Origin: Actinokineospora fastidiosa
GTDB taxonomy: Bacteria > Actinomycetota > Actinomycetes > Mycobacteriales > Pseudonocardiaceae
Direction of reading: 5' to 3'
Assembly: GCF_014648415.1 (NCBI RefSeq)
Contig: NZ_BMRB01000001.1
Location: forward strand, 186,001-250,000
DNA length: 64,000 bases
The translations under genes and the position numbers were made by a program. The stretch's first letter is position 1. Each line of letters begins with the position of its first letter. The notes under the pieces were generated by a model. That model was not told where the DNA came from, ran no database searches, and saw only the letters and a program-made list of their open reading frames with translations. This document shows positions 1 to 8,798 of the stretch, in pieces.

Positions 1-2
1 AA

Positions 3-177
3 TTAACAAGGGGTCGCCACGGGCGTCGCCCGGATGCTGATGGTGCGACCGCTGATCAGCCGGGGGTAGGCGAACCAGCCCTCCCGCGCGACGGCCAGCG
101 CGTCCGTGGCCGCGCGCGACGAGGCCAGGTCAGCGAGACTGCCGCAGGTGGCACCGGTGCTGACGTGCAGCCCCTGA
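3..177 (-). pseudogene. Detached, out-of-frame 3' end of the neighbouring DUF6896-like gene
   Basis: Read leftwards in the frame that ends with TAA at 3-5, this stretch encodes a tail containing STGAT, SLADLASS and REGWFAYPR and finishing ATPVATPC. The next gene ends with the similar STGTT, TLADLSS and REGWFASPG. The two copies look like a tandem duplication. A one-base deletion near 182-190 creates the TGA at 178-180, so this second copy is no longer translated with the first. It has no start of its own. The left window edge lies just past the stop. Confidence 0.55.
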
Positions 178-297
178 TCAGCCAGGGGAGGCGAACCAGC
201 CCTCTCGAACAGAGACCAGCAGACCCGCCGCAGCCGACTCCGCGCACGCCGACGACAGGTCGGCGAGGGTCGACGCGGGTGTCGTCCCGGTGCTGGC
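52..297. repeat. Diverged tandem direct repeat of about 122 bp
   Basis: The motif CTGATCAGCC occurs at 52-61 and 174-183, each followed by a (G/A)GGCGAACCAGCCCT block. Similarity continues for roughly 120 bp, ending in an ACCGGTGCTG / CCCGGTGCTGG block. The repeat covers the 3' end of the gene at 178-567. A third, weaker start of the same segment may lie near 308. Confidence 0.55.
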
Positions 298-567
298 CGT
301 GCGGCTTCTGATTCGCCACGGGTCGAACGTCGCTCGGTCGTCCACCAGGTCGATGTCGACCTCGCCGCCGTTCGGCTCGATGAATCGGCAGCCTGCGCCG
401 TGCATTTGGTACGTCAGGTCGCCGACCTGCCCGGACCTTGGGATCTCCCGCGTCCGGTGGAGTCCTACGAACGCGGCCAGGGAGTCGTGTTCGCGGCTGA
501 CGCGCTCGTCCACCCGCCGTAAAGCTGCCAGGTAGTCGGCTATCTCCTCGGCGGGCTGCACCGTCAT
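178..567 (-). CDS. Small DUF6896-like protein, probably C-terminally truncated by a frameshift
   Basis: This 129-residue protein starts at ATG 567, overlapping the TGA of the upstream LOG gene in an ATGA arrangement, so it is probably translationally coupled as the last gene of a three-gene unit. The centre (about residues 47-80) has YQMHGAGCRF, an E-V-D-I-D acidic strand and FDPWRIR, which resembles the DUF6896 pattern; that assignment is from memory and not certain. There is no signal peptide or membrane segment. The C-terminus stops at REGWFASPG, whereas the downstream duplicated copy continues past the equivalent REGWFAYPR, so the native protein was probably longer. Function unknown; such small soluble proteins are often immunity-like or orphan. 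Confidence 0.6.
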   Translation of the reverse strand: MTVQPAEEIADYLAALRRVDERVSREHDSLAAFVGLHRTREIPRSGQVGDLTYQMHGAGCRFIEPNGGEVDIDLVDDRATFDPWRIRSRTASTGTTPASTLADLSSACAESAAAGLLVSVREGWFASPG

Positions 568-1093
568 CCTGCGCAGGCGTCCAGGGCCTCGTCCACCGAC
601 CGGGTGACGATCAGGGCGTCCAGGGCTGCCTGGCCGACGAAGCCGCGGCCGGACAGTTCGCGGGTCCACTCCAGCAGGCCTGCCCAGTGGTCGTCGGGAT
701 CGAGGAGGACCACGGGCTTCTGGTGCATGCCCAGGTAGCGGGAGGTCCACACCTCGAACAGCTCCTCGCAGGTGCCGAGGCCGCCGGGGAGGGCGAGGAA
801 GGCGTCGGCGCGGTCGTCCATCTCGCGTTTCCGCTCGCGCATGGTGTCGACGACGATGAGCTCGTCGGCCTCCGGGTCGGCCTTCTCCAGGGCGACGAGG
901 CCCTGGGGGATCACGCCGACGGTCTTGGCCCCGCCCCGGCGGGCCGCGCGGGCCAGGACGCCCATCATCGCCGCGGACGAGCCGCCCCAGACCAGGGACC
1001 AGTCGCGGGCGGCGAGGCCAGCGCCCACGGCGTCGGCGAGGTCGAGGTACGCGCGCGGGACGTTGTCGTTGGAGCCGCAGTAGACGCAGAGGC

Positions 1094-1112
<19 letters not shown>
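564..1112 (-). CDS. LOG-family protein (TIGR00730), putative nucleotide 5'-monophosphate phosphoribohydrolase
   Basis: This 182-residue Rossmann-like protein opens with LCVYCGSND and carries the LOG signature: GGSSAAMMG (about residues 44-52), a conserved R near MRERK and LPGGLGTCEELFE (about 110-122). LOG enzymes release the free base from cytokinin riboside monophosphates or related nucleotides; many bacterial members act as general nucleotide phosphoribohydrolases. The GG(G/S) and PGGxGTxxE motifs that form the active site are intact. Its start lies 19 bp inside the upstream LOG paralogue and its stop overlaps the next gene's ATG, so the three are co-translated. The physiological substrate cannot be read from sequence. 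Confidence 0.88.
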
Positions 1113-1855
<743 letters not shown>

Positions 1856-1905
1856 CCCGGCGAGTCTAGGGAACGCCCGGCGGGCGCGGCGGCGTCGGAG
1901 CGGGC

Positions 1906-2346
1906 ATGACGACCGACATCGACAAGACCCTGCGGGCCTTCCGGACCAGGATCAGCGCCCTGGAGGAGCGGCGCGCCGTCGAGCGCGCCGCGCTGCCCGC
2001 CCGGCTGATCGCGCCCGCCGTCGCGGCGGCGGCCGTCGTGCTCACCGCCCTCCCCTGGGTCACCGACCGCCGGGAGACGTCCACCCTGTGGGGCCTGGTC
2101 GACCAGCACGGCGGGCAGCCGTTCGCCCTGCTGGCGGCCGTGCTCGCGCTGGCCGCGACGGCGACGGCGGCCGCCTGCGCCGAGGAGGTGGCCGCCGGGG
2201 CGAAGGCAGCCGCGGTCGTCCTGGGCGCGACCGTGCTCGGCCTGCTGGTCTGGCTGGGACAGGTCGTCGACGGCGACTGGTGGCCCGCCCCGTGGCTGGT
2301 CGCGGCCAGCGCGCCGGGCCTGGTCGTGACCGTCTTCAGGCGCTGA
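1906..2346 (+). CDS. Small membrane protein of unknown function
   Basis: The 146-residue product has a short charged N-terminus ([19 protein letters not shown], coiled-coil-like) followed by three or four hydrophobic segments at about 34-52, 73-92, 102-120 and 127-142, so it is a small integral membrane protein. It starts at ATG 1906, divergent from the LOG operon, and its last 11 bp overlap the 3' end of dapE on the other strand. No catalytic motif is visible and no family is recognised with confidence. Confidence 0.75.
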   Translation: MTTDIDKTLRAFRTRISALEERRAVERAALPARLIAPAVAAAAVVLTALPWVTDRRETSTLWGLVDQHGGQPFALLAAVLALAATATAAACAEEVAAGAKAAAVVLGATVLGLLVWLGQVVDGDWWPAPWLVAASAPGLVVTVFRR

Positions 2347-3397
2347 CGAACCGGGTCAGCACCTGGGCGCAGCGGCGGATCTCCGACTCGCGCACGTTCT
2401 CCTGCTGGGTGTGGGCCAGGGTCGGGTCGCCGGGGCCGAAGTTGATGGCCGGGATGCCCAGCGCGGCGAAGCGCGAGACGTCGGTCCAGCCGAGCTTGGC
2501 CACCGGGGTGCCACCCGCGGCCTCGACCATCCGCTGGGCGGCGGGCGTCGCCAGGCCGGGCAGGGCGCCCGCGGCGTAGTCGAGGACGGTCAGGTCGCCG
2601 AAGACCTCGCGCAGGTGGGCCTCGGCCTCGGCGGGCGAGCGGTCCGGCGCGAAGCGGTGGTTGACCACCAGCACGGCCTCGTCGGGCACGACGTTGCCCG
2701 CCACGCCGCCGGAGACCGAGACGGCCTGCAGGCCCTCGCGGTAGAGGCAGCCGTCGATCTCGACCGTCCTGGGGTGGTACTCCGCCAACGCGCGCAGCGG
2801 GCGCTCCAGGGCGTGGATGGCGTTCTCGCCCATCCAGCCCCGGGCTGTGTGCGCGCGCACGCCCTTGGCGCGGATCTCGACGCGCATCGTGCCCTGGCAG
2901 CCCGCCTCCACGACCGCGTTCGACGGCTCGCAGACGATGGCCAGGTCGCCGGTCATCCAGTCGCGCAGCTCGCGCTCGATGCGGGTCAGGCCGTTGCTCG
3001 CGAAGTCGATCTCCTCGCAGTCGTAGAAGACGAACGTCAGGTCGTGGCTCGGGTCGGTGACGGTGGCGGCCAGGTGCAGCATGACCGCGACGCCGCCCTT
3101 CATGTCGACCGTGCCCAGCCCGTGCAGCACGCCGTCGGTGCGGTGCAGGGGCAGGTTCTGGTTGACCGGCACGGTGTCCAGGTGCCCGGCGAACACCACG
3201 CGGGACGGCCTGCCCAGGGACGTGCGGGCCAGCACGGCGTTGCCGGAGCGGATGGTCTCCAGGTGCGGGGCCTGGCGCCGCAGCGCCGATTCGACGGCGT
3301 CGGCCAGCTCCGCCTCCTCCCGGGACACGCTCGGCACGTCCACCAGGGCGGCGGTCAGCTCGACAGGGTCAGCGGTGATATCCAGGGCGACGGTCAC
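2336..3397 (-). CDS. dapE: Succinyl-diaminopimelate desuccinylase
   Basis: DapE hydrolyses N-succinyl-L,L-diaminopimelate to L,L-DAP and succinate in the succinylase branch of lysine and peptidoglycan precursor synthesis. The 353-residue M20-family metallopeptidase shows FAGHLDTVP (about residue 68-76), the metal-bridging [10 protein letters not shown] (about 90-99), the catalytic and metal-binding DCEEIDF (about 125), EPSN and a C-terminal HTQQENV. Length and motif order are those of actinobacterial DapE. GTG 3397 was chosen because it directly follows the short divergent promoter region shared with dapD; no earlier start is better placed. The partner genes dapD and dapC are in the same window. 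Confidence 0.95.
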   Translation of the reverse strand: MTVALDITADPVELTAALVDVPSVSREEAELADAVESALRRQAPHLETIRSGNAVLARTSLGRPSRVVFAGHLDTVPVNQNLPLHRTDGVLHGLGTVDMKGGVAVMLHLAATVTDPSHDLTFVFYDCEEIDFASNGLTRIERELRDWMTGDLAIVCEPSNAVVEAGCQGTMRVEIRAKGVRAHTARGWMGENAIHALERPLRALAEYHPRTVEIDGCLYREGLQAVSVSGGVAGNVVPDEAVLVVNHRFAPDRSPAEAEAHLREVFGDLTVLDYAAGALPGLATPAAQRMVEAAGGTPVAKLGWTDVSRFAALGIPAINFGPGDPTLAHTQQENVRESEIRRCAQVLTRFVSA

Positions 3398-3424
3398 GTC
3401 CGGCCACGCTATACGGTGGGGCCC
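3398..3424. promoter_or_regulatory. Very short divergent promoter region between dapE and dapD
   Basis: Only 27 bp separate the GTG starts of dapE and dapD. TATACG at 3410-3415 is a good actinobacterial -10 box reading toward dapD and lies 9 bp before GTG 3425, which would give a leaderless or nearly leaderless transcript. A second in-frame GTG at 3416 is less compatible with that. Confidence 0.45.
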
Positions 3425-4366
3425 GTGAGCAGTGCAGACACCACCGGCGCGAGCGGCGTCGGACTGGCGACCATCACCGCAGACGGCACCGTGCTTGACG
3501 TCTGGTTCCCCAACCCCGCACTCGGCGAGCACGACGCCTCGGGCACCACGCGGACCAGCGACTTCGCCGATCAGGTCGGGCCGGACAAGGACCGCGACGT
3601 CGAGGTCGTCGCGGTGCGGACGACCATCGCGGACCTGGCCGAGGCCCCGGTCGACGCCTACGACGTCTACCTGCGCCTGCACCTGCTCTCCGCGCGCCTG
3701 GTCAAGCCGCACGGCGCGAACCTCGACGGCGTGTTCGGCCTGCTCAGCAACGTCGTGTGGACCAACCACGGGCCGTGCGCCGTGGCGGGCTTCGAGGCCG
3801 TCCGGCTGCGCCTGCGCGCCCGCGGCCCGGTCACCGTGTACGGCGTGGACAAGTTCCCCCGGATGGTCGACTACGTCCTGCCCACCGGCGTGCGCGTCGC
3901 CGACGCCGACCGGGTCCGCCTCGGCGCGCACCTGGCCGAGGGCACGACGGTCATGCACGAGGGCTTCGTGAACTTCAACGCGGGCACGCTGGGCGCGTCG
4001 ATGGTCGAGGGCCGCATCTCCGCGGGCGTGGTGGTCGGCGACGGCTCCGACGTCGGCGGCGGCGCGTCGATCATGGGCACGCTCTCCGGCGGCGGCAAGG
4101 AGACCATCCGGGTCGGCGAGCGCTGCCTGATCGGCGCGAACGCGGGCGTGGGCATCTCGCTGGGCGACGACTGCGTGGTGGAGGCCGGGCTCTACGTCAC
4201 GGCGGGCACCAAGGTGACCCTGCCCGACGGCACGGCGACCAAGGCGCGCGAGCTGTCCGGGCAGAACGGCCTGCTGTTCATCCGCAACTCCACCACCGGG
4301 GCCGTCGAGGTCCGTCCGAGGACGGGGCAGGGCATCGCGCTCAACGCCGCTTTGCACGCGAACTGA
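3425..4366 (+). CDS. dapD: 2,3,4,5-tetrahydropyridine-2,6-dicarboxylate N-succinyltransferase
   Basis: DapD transfers succinyl from succinyl-CoA to tetrahydrodipicolinate, two steps upstream of DapE. The 313-residue protein has the actinobacterial DapD layout: an N-terminal alpha/beta domain, then a left-handed beta-helix of hexapeptide repeats (about residues 165-270; e.g. [19 protein letters not shown], a run of [LIV]-G-X4), and a short C-terminal strand region ending [11 protein letters not shown]. It corresponds to the mycobacterial gene beside dapE. GTG 3425 sits 9 bp after a TATACG -10 element. The CHAD gene follows 14 bp later, so they may share a transcript. Confidence 0.95.
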   Translation: MSSADTTGASGVGLATITADGTVLDVWFPNPALGEHDASGTTRTSDFADQVGPDKDRDVEVVAVRTTIADLAEAPVDAYDVYLRLHLLSARLVKPHGANLDGVFGLLSNVVWTNHGPCAVAGFEAVRLRLRARGPVTVYGVDKFPRMVDYVLPTGVRVADADRVRLGAHLAEGTTVMHEGFVNFNAGTLGASMVEGRISAGVVVGDGSDVGGGASIMGTLSGGGKETIRVGERCLIGANAGVGISLGDDCVVEAGLYVTAGTKVTLPDGTATKARELSGQNGLLFIRNSTTGAVEVRPRTGQGIALNAALHAN

Positions 4367-4380
4367 CTAACCTTGGCTGG

Positions 4381-5184
4381 ATGAGCGCTCTCACCGAGCA
4401 CGTCCGGGCCCGGCTCGACGACCAGGTCCGGGCGCTCACCCGGCATGCCGCGGGCATCCAGGCCGACAACGACCCCGAGCACGTGCACCGGCTGCGGGTG
4501 GCCGTGCGGCGGGCGCGTGCCGTCCTCAGGGCGGTGCGCTCCCACAAGCACCTGCGGGCCGAGCTGAAGTGGCTCGGCGGGGTGTGCGGCGACGTCCGCG
4601 ACGACGACGTGCTGCTCGCCCGCCTGCGCGCGTCCGCGGCGGGGTTCACCGACGACGAGCGCGCGGCCGTCGAACGCCTGCTGTCCGGGATGGAGAAGCA
4701 GCGGCGCGGCGCGCGCAGGCACATGCTCGCCGCGCTGCGCAGCGCCCGCTTCCGGAGTCTGCTCGCCTCCCTCGAGGAGGCCGCGCGGGAGGCCGAGCCC
4801 GACGCGGGACCGGTGCTGAAGCGGCCGCGCCGCAGGTTCGCCAAGGCCGTGGCGGGGCTCGGCGATGACCCCGCCGACGAGGAGCTGCACCGGCTGCGCA
4901 TCCGGGGCAAGCGTTTGCGATACGCCGCCGAGCTGCACGGCAAGAAGGCGAAACCGGTGGTCAAGGCCGCGAAGCGGCTGCAGGACATCCTCGGCGACCA
5001 CCAGGACGCCGTGGTCGCCGAGGAGCGCGTCCGCGCCCTGCTCGACACGATGGACGACGTGCCCCTCGACGTCGCGCTCGTCGCCGGGCGGCTGATCGAG
5101 CGCGAGCACGCGCGCAAGTCCGCCTGCCGGGCGCGCTGGCGCGCGGCGGCGGCGAAGGTCGGGGCGAAGGCAAGCGCGCTGTAG
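4381..5184 (+). CDS. CHAD-domain protein (putative polyphosphate-binding)
   Basis: CHAD domains are conserved alpha-helical bundles rich in His and Lys/Arg that bind inorganic polyphosphate. This 267-residue protein is a stand-alone CHAD domain: the first half has PEHVHRLRVAVRRAR (about 38-52) and the second half repeats the pattern with DEELHRLRIRGKRLRYAAE (about 164-182), the diagnostic duplicated H-x2-R-x3-[RK] helices. No CYTH phosphatase domain is attached. It begins 14 bp after dapD, implying co-transcription. Its role next to DAP synthesis is not evident; positional conservation would need comparison with other genomes. Confidence 0.9.
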   Translation: MSALTEHVRARLDDQVRALTRHAAGIQADNDPEHVHRLRVAVRRARAVLRAVRSHKHLRAELKWLGGVCGDVRDDDVLLARLRASAAGFTDDERAAVERLLSGMEKQRRGARRHMLAALRSARFRSLLASLEEAAREAEPDAGPVLKRPRRRFAKAVAGLGDDPADEELHRLRIRGKRLRYAAELHGKKAKPVVKAAKRLQDILGDHQDAVVAEERVRALLDTMDDVPLDVALVAGRLIEREHARKSACRARWRAAAAKVGAKASAL

Positions 5185-5196
5185 AAACGATCACAT

Positions 5197-5212
5197 ATTA
5201 CCAGCGGGTAAT
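5197..5212. promoter_or_regulatory. Palindromic operator upstream of the oxygenase-methyltransferase-acyltransferase cassette
   Basis: ATTACC-AGCG-GGTAAT is a perfect 6-bp inverted repeat with a 4-bp spacer, AT-rich in a GC-rich background, located 63 bp upstream of the oxygenase ATG. Size and symmetry suit a dimeric TetR-, MarR- or GntR-type repressor. No regulator gene is adjacent, so the protein would be encoded elsewhere. Confidence 0.5.
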
Positions 5213-5274
5213 GTCGCGGACACCCTCGGTGTGCTAACCCTTCTGGGGGACACAGCATCCGATCGGAGGACGCG

Positions 5275-6105
5275 ATGACCGCACCGGTGGTCGAGCAGGT
5301 TGTCGATACGGACCGGTATCCGCTGGACGATCCGGGCGTGGTGGCCGGGGCGCGGGCCGAGCTGGCCGAGTCCGGCTGCTGCGTGCTCGCCGACTTCATC
5401 CGCCCGGAACTGCGCGAGACGCTGCGTCGCGAGGGCGCGGACATCGCCCCGATGGCGCACTACGACACCGAGACCGTCAACGCGTACAACATCCCCGTCG
5501 ACAGCGACCTCCCCGACGACCACCCCGGCCGCCGGACCATGGTGCGCGGCAACGCTTTTGTGCCATGGGATCGCATTCCGGCCACCGCGGTTATCAACAA
5601 GCTCTACAGAAGCCCGGTTTTCCAGCGATTCGTCGCTGACTGCTTCGGACTGTCCGAAGTGCACGAACTGGCCGACCCGCTCGCCGGGCTGTGCCTGAAC
5701 GTCGTGCGCCCCGGCATGGCGCACCCGTGGCACTTCGACACCAACGAGTTCACCGTCAGCATGCTGACGCAGGAGGCCGACGACGGCGGCGTCTTCGAGT
5801 ACTGCCCCAACATCCGCTCGGCCGACGCGGAGAACCTGGCCGATGTCCGCGCCGTCCTCGACGGGGACACCCGGCCGGTGCGGCGGCTCGCCCTGCGGCC
5901 CGGTGACCTGCAGCTGTTCAAGGGCCGGTATTCCCTGCACCGGGTGACCGAGGTCGGCGGCGAGACCCAGCGCCACTCGGCGATTTTCGCCTACAGCGAG
6001 CGGCCCGGTGTCGTCGGCAGCCCCGCGCGGACCCGGCAGCTGTTCGGCCGCGTGCTGCCCGTCCACGAGCGGCGCCCGGTGCGCGGCGACGACCTTCTGG
6101 ACTGA
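5275..6105 (+). CDS. Fe(II)/2-oxoglutarate-dependent oxygenase, free-substrate hydroxylase type
   Basis: The 276-residue protein is a cupin-fold dioxygenase. PGMAHPWHFDTNEF gives the HxD half of the iron triad (His153, Asp155), GRYSLHRV gives the distal His222, and QRHSAIF supplies the Arg233 expected to bind 2-oxoglutarate. This arrangement resembles the phytanoyl-CoA-dioxygenase-like families that hydroxylate small free molecules, including relatives of the BesD free-amino-acid enzymes. Halogenases of that group replace the Asp by Gly; here the Asp is present, so hydroxylation is predicted. A CGGAGGA ribosome site precedes ATG 5275. It is the first of three closely spaced genes (4-bp gap to the next), so the product probably feeds the methyltransferase and acyltransferase. 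Substrate unknown. Confidence 0.85.
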   Translation: MTAPVVEQVVDTDRYPLDDPGVVAGARAELAESGCCVLADFIRPELRETLRREGADIAPMAHYDTETVNAYNIPVDSDLPDDHPGRRTMVRGNAFVPWDRIPATAVINKLYRSPVFQRFVADCFGLSEVHELADPLAGLCLNVVRPGMAHPWHFDTNEFTVSMLTQEADDGGVFEYCPNIRSADAENLADVRAVLDGDTRPVRRLALRPGDLQLFKGRYSLHRVTEVGGETQRHSAIFAYSERPGVVGSPARTRQLFGRVLPVHERRPVRGDDLLD

Positions 6106-6109
6106 CGCG

Positions 6110-6889
6110 ATGAAACTGGACGCCACCGGGAAGGTCTCGCTCGACCACATCTACACCGCCCCCGACCCCCGCCCGTTCTTCAGCACCCTGCGCGGCCTGG
6201 ACTACCGGGTGCCGCAGCTGGCCAAGCCGCACTTCGCCGAGCTGATCGCCCGCTCCGGCGCGGCCAGGGTGCTCGACATCGGCTGCTCGTACGGCGTCAA
6301 CGCCGCCCTGCTGCGCTGCGACCTGACGATGGACGACCTGTACGCGCGCTACCCCGCCGACGACCGCCCGCGCGCCGAACTGCTCCTCGCCGACCGCGAA
6401 CTGGTGCGCGCCCGCGGCGACCGGTCCTGGTTCGCGGGCCTGGACGCCTCCCGCCCCGCGCTGGACTACGCCCTGGCCGCGGGCTTCCTCGACGACGCCG
6501 TCCACGCCGACCTGGAGTCCAACGAGCCCACTGCCGCGCAGCGGGCCCTGTTCGACAGCGTCGACCTGGTGATCTCCACCGGCTGCATCGGCTACGTCAC
6601 CGAGGCGACGCTGGCGCGCGTCGCGGGCGAGCGGACCCCGTGGATGGCGCACTTCGTGCTGCGCATGTTCCCGTTCACGCCCATCGCCGACCGCCTCGAC
6701 GCGCTGGGCTACGAGACGGAGGTGGTGGACCGGATGTTCCCGCAGCGCCGGTTCGCCTCCGACGACGAGCAGGAACAGGTGCTCGACACCCTCGCCCAGG
6801 TCGGCGTCGACCCGTCCGGGTGGGAGACCGAGGGCTGGCTGTACGCCCGATTGCACATCTCCCGGCCCCGCGCCAGAGTTCTCCCCTGA
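6110..6889 (+). CDS. Class I SAM-dependent methyltransferase of the cassette
   Basis: The 259-residue protein has motif I VLDIGCSYG at residues 54-62, a later acidic residue (DAVHADLES) and the strand-4 motif DLVISTGCIGYV (about 147-158). Overall length suits a single-domain small-molecule methyltransferase. The N-terminal segment GKVSLDHIYTAPDPRPFF looks like a family-specific cap. It begins 4 bp after the oxygenase and 26 bp before the acyltransferase. Since carnitine acyltransferases normally recognise a quaternary ammonium group, N-methylation of an amino compound is the attractive assignment, but the methyl acceptor atom cannot be deduced from the sequence. Confidence 0.85.
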   Translation: MKLDATGKVSLDHIYTAPDPRPFFSTLRGLDYRVPQLAKPHFAELIARSGAARVLDIGCSYGVNAALLRCDLTMDDLYARYPADDRPRAELLLADRELVRARGDRSWFAGLDASRPALDYALAAGFLDDAVHADLESNEPTAAQRALFDSVDLVISTGCIGYVTEATLARVAGERTPWMAHFVLRMFPFTPIADRLDALGYETEVVDRMFPQRRFASDDEQEQVLDTLAQVGVDPSGWETEGWLYARLHISRPRARVLP

Positions 6890-6915
6890 TCACTCCCCGC
6901 AGAGAAGGTTGACCC

Positions 6916-8673
6916 GTGAATAGTGCAGAGCTGTCGACGCGGACCTTCGGCAACGACGACCGGCTCCCCCGGGTGCCGCTGCCGACGCTGGAGGAGTCCT
7001 GCGACCGCTTCCTGCGGTGGTGCGCGCCGCTGCTGACGCCCGCCGAGCTGGCCGAGACCGAGGCGGCGGTGGCCGAGTTCCTCGCCCCGGACAGCCCTGC
7101 CCGCACGCTGCACGCCGAGTTGGAGAAGTACGACGCGACCGAGGGCGTGCGCAGCTGGCTCGACCTGTTCTGGCCGTCGCGGTACCTGGGCAGGCGGGAC
7201 CGGATCGCGCTCAACGCCAACTTTTTCTTCCTGTTCGAGGACGTCCCGCTCGGGCAGGTCGAGCGGGCGGTGTCGCTGGTGTCCGCCGCGGTGGACTACA
7301 AGCTGGCGCTGGACGTCGAGGCCGTGCCGCCGGTGGTGCTGCGGGGTCAGCCGCAGTCGATGGAGCAGCAGAAGTTCCTGTTCTCCACGACCCGGATCCC
7401 CGGGGTGCGGCAGGACACCGTGCGCGCGCCCTACGGGCACGGGTGGGACGGTCCGTCGCCCGCGCGGCACATCGCCGTCTTCCACCGGGGCGCGGTGTAC
7501 TCGCTGGACGTGCTCTCCGACGGGCGGCCGTACCCGGCGGAGGCGCTGGCCGAGGGGCTGCGGTCGATCATGGCCGAGGCGGTGCGCCCCGCGTCGCCCG
7601 TCGGCCACCTGACGACGAAGGCCCGCGCCGAGTGGGCGGCCTCCCGGGAGGCGCTGCTGCGCGAGAACGCGGAGGCGGTGGAGGTCATCGAGTCCGCGCT
7701 GTTCTGCCTGTGCCTTGAGGACTTCGCCCCGGCGGACACGCAGGCCGCGTGCGACCAGCTCCTGCACGGCGACAGCGGCAACCGCTGGTTCGACAAGGCC
7801 GTCTCGCTGATCGTCTTCGCCGACGGCAGGGCGGGCATCAACGTCGAGCACTGCGGCCTGGACGGCACCACGATCCTGGCCTTCACCGACGCCCTGCTGC
7901 GCCCGATCATCCCCCGGTCGACGGAGTTCGCCGCCGGATCGCCCGCCGTCACGCCCGTCGAGTTCACTGTGGACGACGCGCTGCGCGCGGACATCGCCGA
8001 GGCGGCGTCGTCGTTCGCCGCGTACGCCGCCGACACGGCGACCTCGATCGTCTCCTTCCCCGACTTCGGCGCGGACGCGATCAAGGCGCTCGGCATGTCG
8101 CCGGACGCGTTCGTGCAGATGGCGTACCAACTGGCGCACAAGCGGTCCAAGGGCCTGACGGGCGCGACGTACGAGTCGATCGCCACCCGCCAGTTCCAGA
8201 ACGGCCGCACCGAGGCGATGCGCGTGGTGACGCCGGAGGTCCTGGCCTTCGTCGAGGCGATGGACGACCCGTCGCCGGAGGTCCGCCGCGCTGCCTTCCG
8301 CGCCGCGGCGGCAGCGCACGTCGCCAGGGCCAAGGAGTGCCAGGCGGGCCAGGCGCCGGAACAGCACCTGTGGGAACTGCAGTGGATCCAGCGCCGCCAG
8401 GGCGGCACCGCCCCCCTGCCCCTGTACGACTCCCCCGGCTGGCTGATCATGCGCGACGACTACCTGAGCACGTCGTCGGCCCCGTCGACCACCATCCAGT
8501 ACTTCGGCTTCGGCTCGACGAGCAAGCAGTGCATCGGCGTCGCCTACGTCCTGCTCCCCGACCGCTTCAACGTCTACCTCAGCACCCCGCGCGCGGTCTC
8601 CCACGAGATGATGAAGTTCGCCGACCACCTCCGCGACGCGGTGGCCGAACTGGGCGCCCTACTGGCGGACTGA
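6916..8673 (+). CDS. Choline/carnitine O-acyltransferase family enzyme (eukaryote-like)
   Basis: The 585-residue protein is a full-length member of the choline/carnitine acyltransferase family (PF00755), which moves acyl groups between CoA and the hydroxyl of carnitine or choline. The catalytic His is His312 in INVEHCGLDGT. CoA and carnitine elements are present in order: SPDAFVQMAYQLAH, the ATYES and FQNGRTE(A)MR block whose Tyr and Thr contact carnitine carboxylate in animal CrAT, and the STS motif in YLSTSSAPS. Nothing suggests targeting to organelles or membranes. A GAGAAGG-type site precedes ATG 6916 (some alternative starts lie downstream). Such enzymes are uncommon in bacteria; with a hydroxylase and methyltransferase it suggests synthesis of an O-acylated hydroxy-betaine. 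That pathway is inference. Confidence 0.88.
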   Translation: MNSAELSTRTFGNDDRLPRVPLPTLEESCDRFLRWCAPLLTPAELAETEAAVAEFLAPDSPARTLHAELEKYDATEGVRSWLDLFWPSRYLGRRDRIALNANFFFLFEDVPLGQVERAVSLVSAAVDYKLALDVEAVPPVVLRGQPQSMEQQKFLFSTTRIPGVRQDTVRAPYGHGWDGPSPARHIAVFHRGAVYSLDVLSDGRPYPAEALAEGLRSIMAEAVRPASPVGHLTTKARAEWAASREALLRENAEAVEVIESALFCLCLEDFAPADTQAACDQLLHGDSGNRWFDKAVSLIVFADGRAGINVEHCGLDGTTILAFTDALLRPIIPRSTEFAAGSPAVTPVEFTVDDALRADIAEAASSFAAYAADTATSIVSFPDFGADAIKALGMSPDAFVQMAYQLAHKRSKGLTGATYESIATRQFQNGRTEAMRVVTPEVLAFVEAMDDPSPEVRRAAFRAAAAAHVARAKECQAGQAPEQHLWELQWIQRRQGGTAPLPLYDSPGWLIMRDDYLSTSSAPSTTIQYFGFGSTSKQCIGVAYVLLPDRFNVYLSTPRAVSHEMMKFADHLRDAVAELGALLAD

Positions 8674-8798
8674 GGGCCGCTCCCCGGGCAGCGCGTCGAG
8701 CACGTCGACGTGCTGCCCGGTGACGGCGATGTCGCGGGCGAGGTGAAGGAGCAGCACCGCGATTCCCGCACCATGAGGTCGGCCGCCTCGCGGGGAGA

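Noticed and set aside
2411-3424. N-terminal extension of dapD
   Set aside because: The frame is open upstream but is antisense to dapE and without similarity; the family start is at GTG 3425.
5275-6105. Radical halogenase (BesD-like)
   Set aside because: The iron-binding Asp (HFD, Asp155) is present; halogenases of this family have Gly or Ala there, so hydroxylation is the better prediction.
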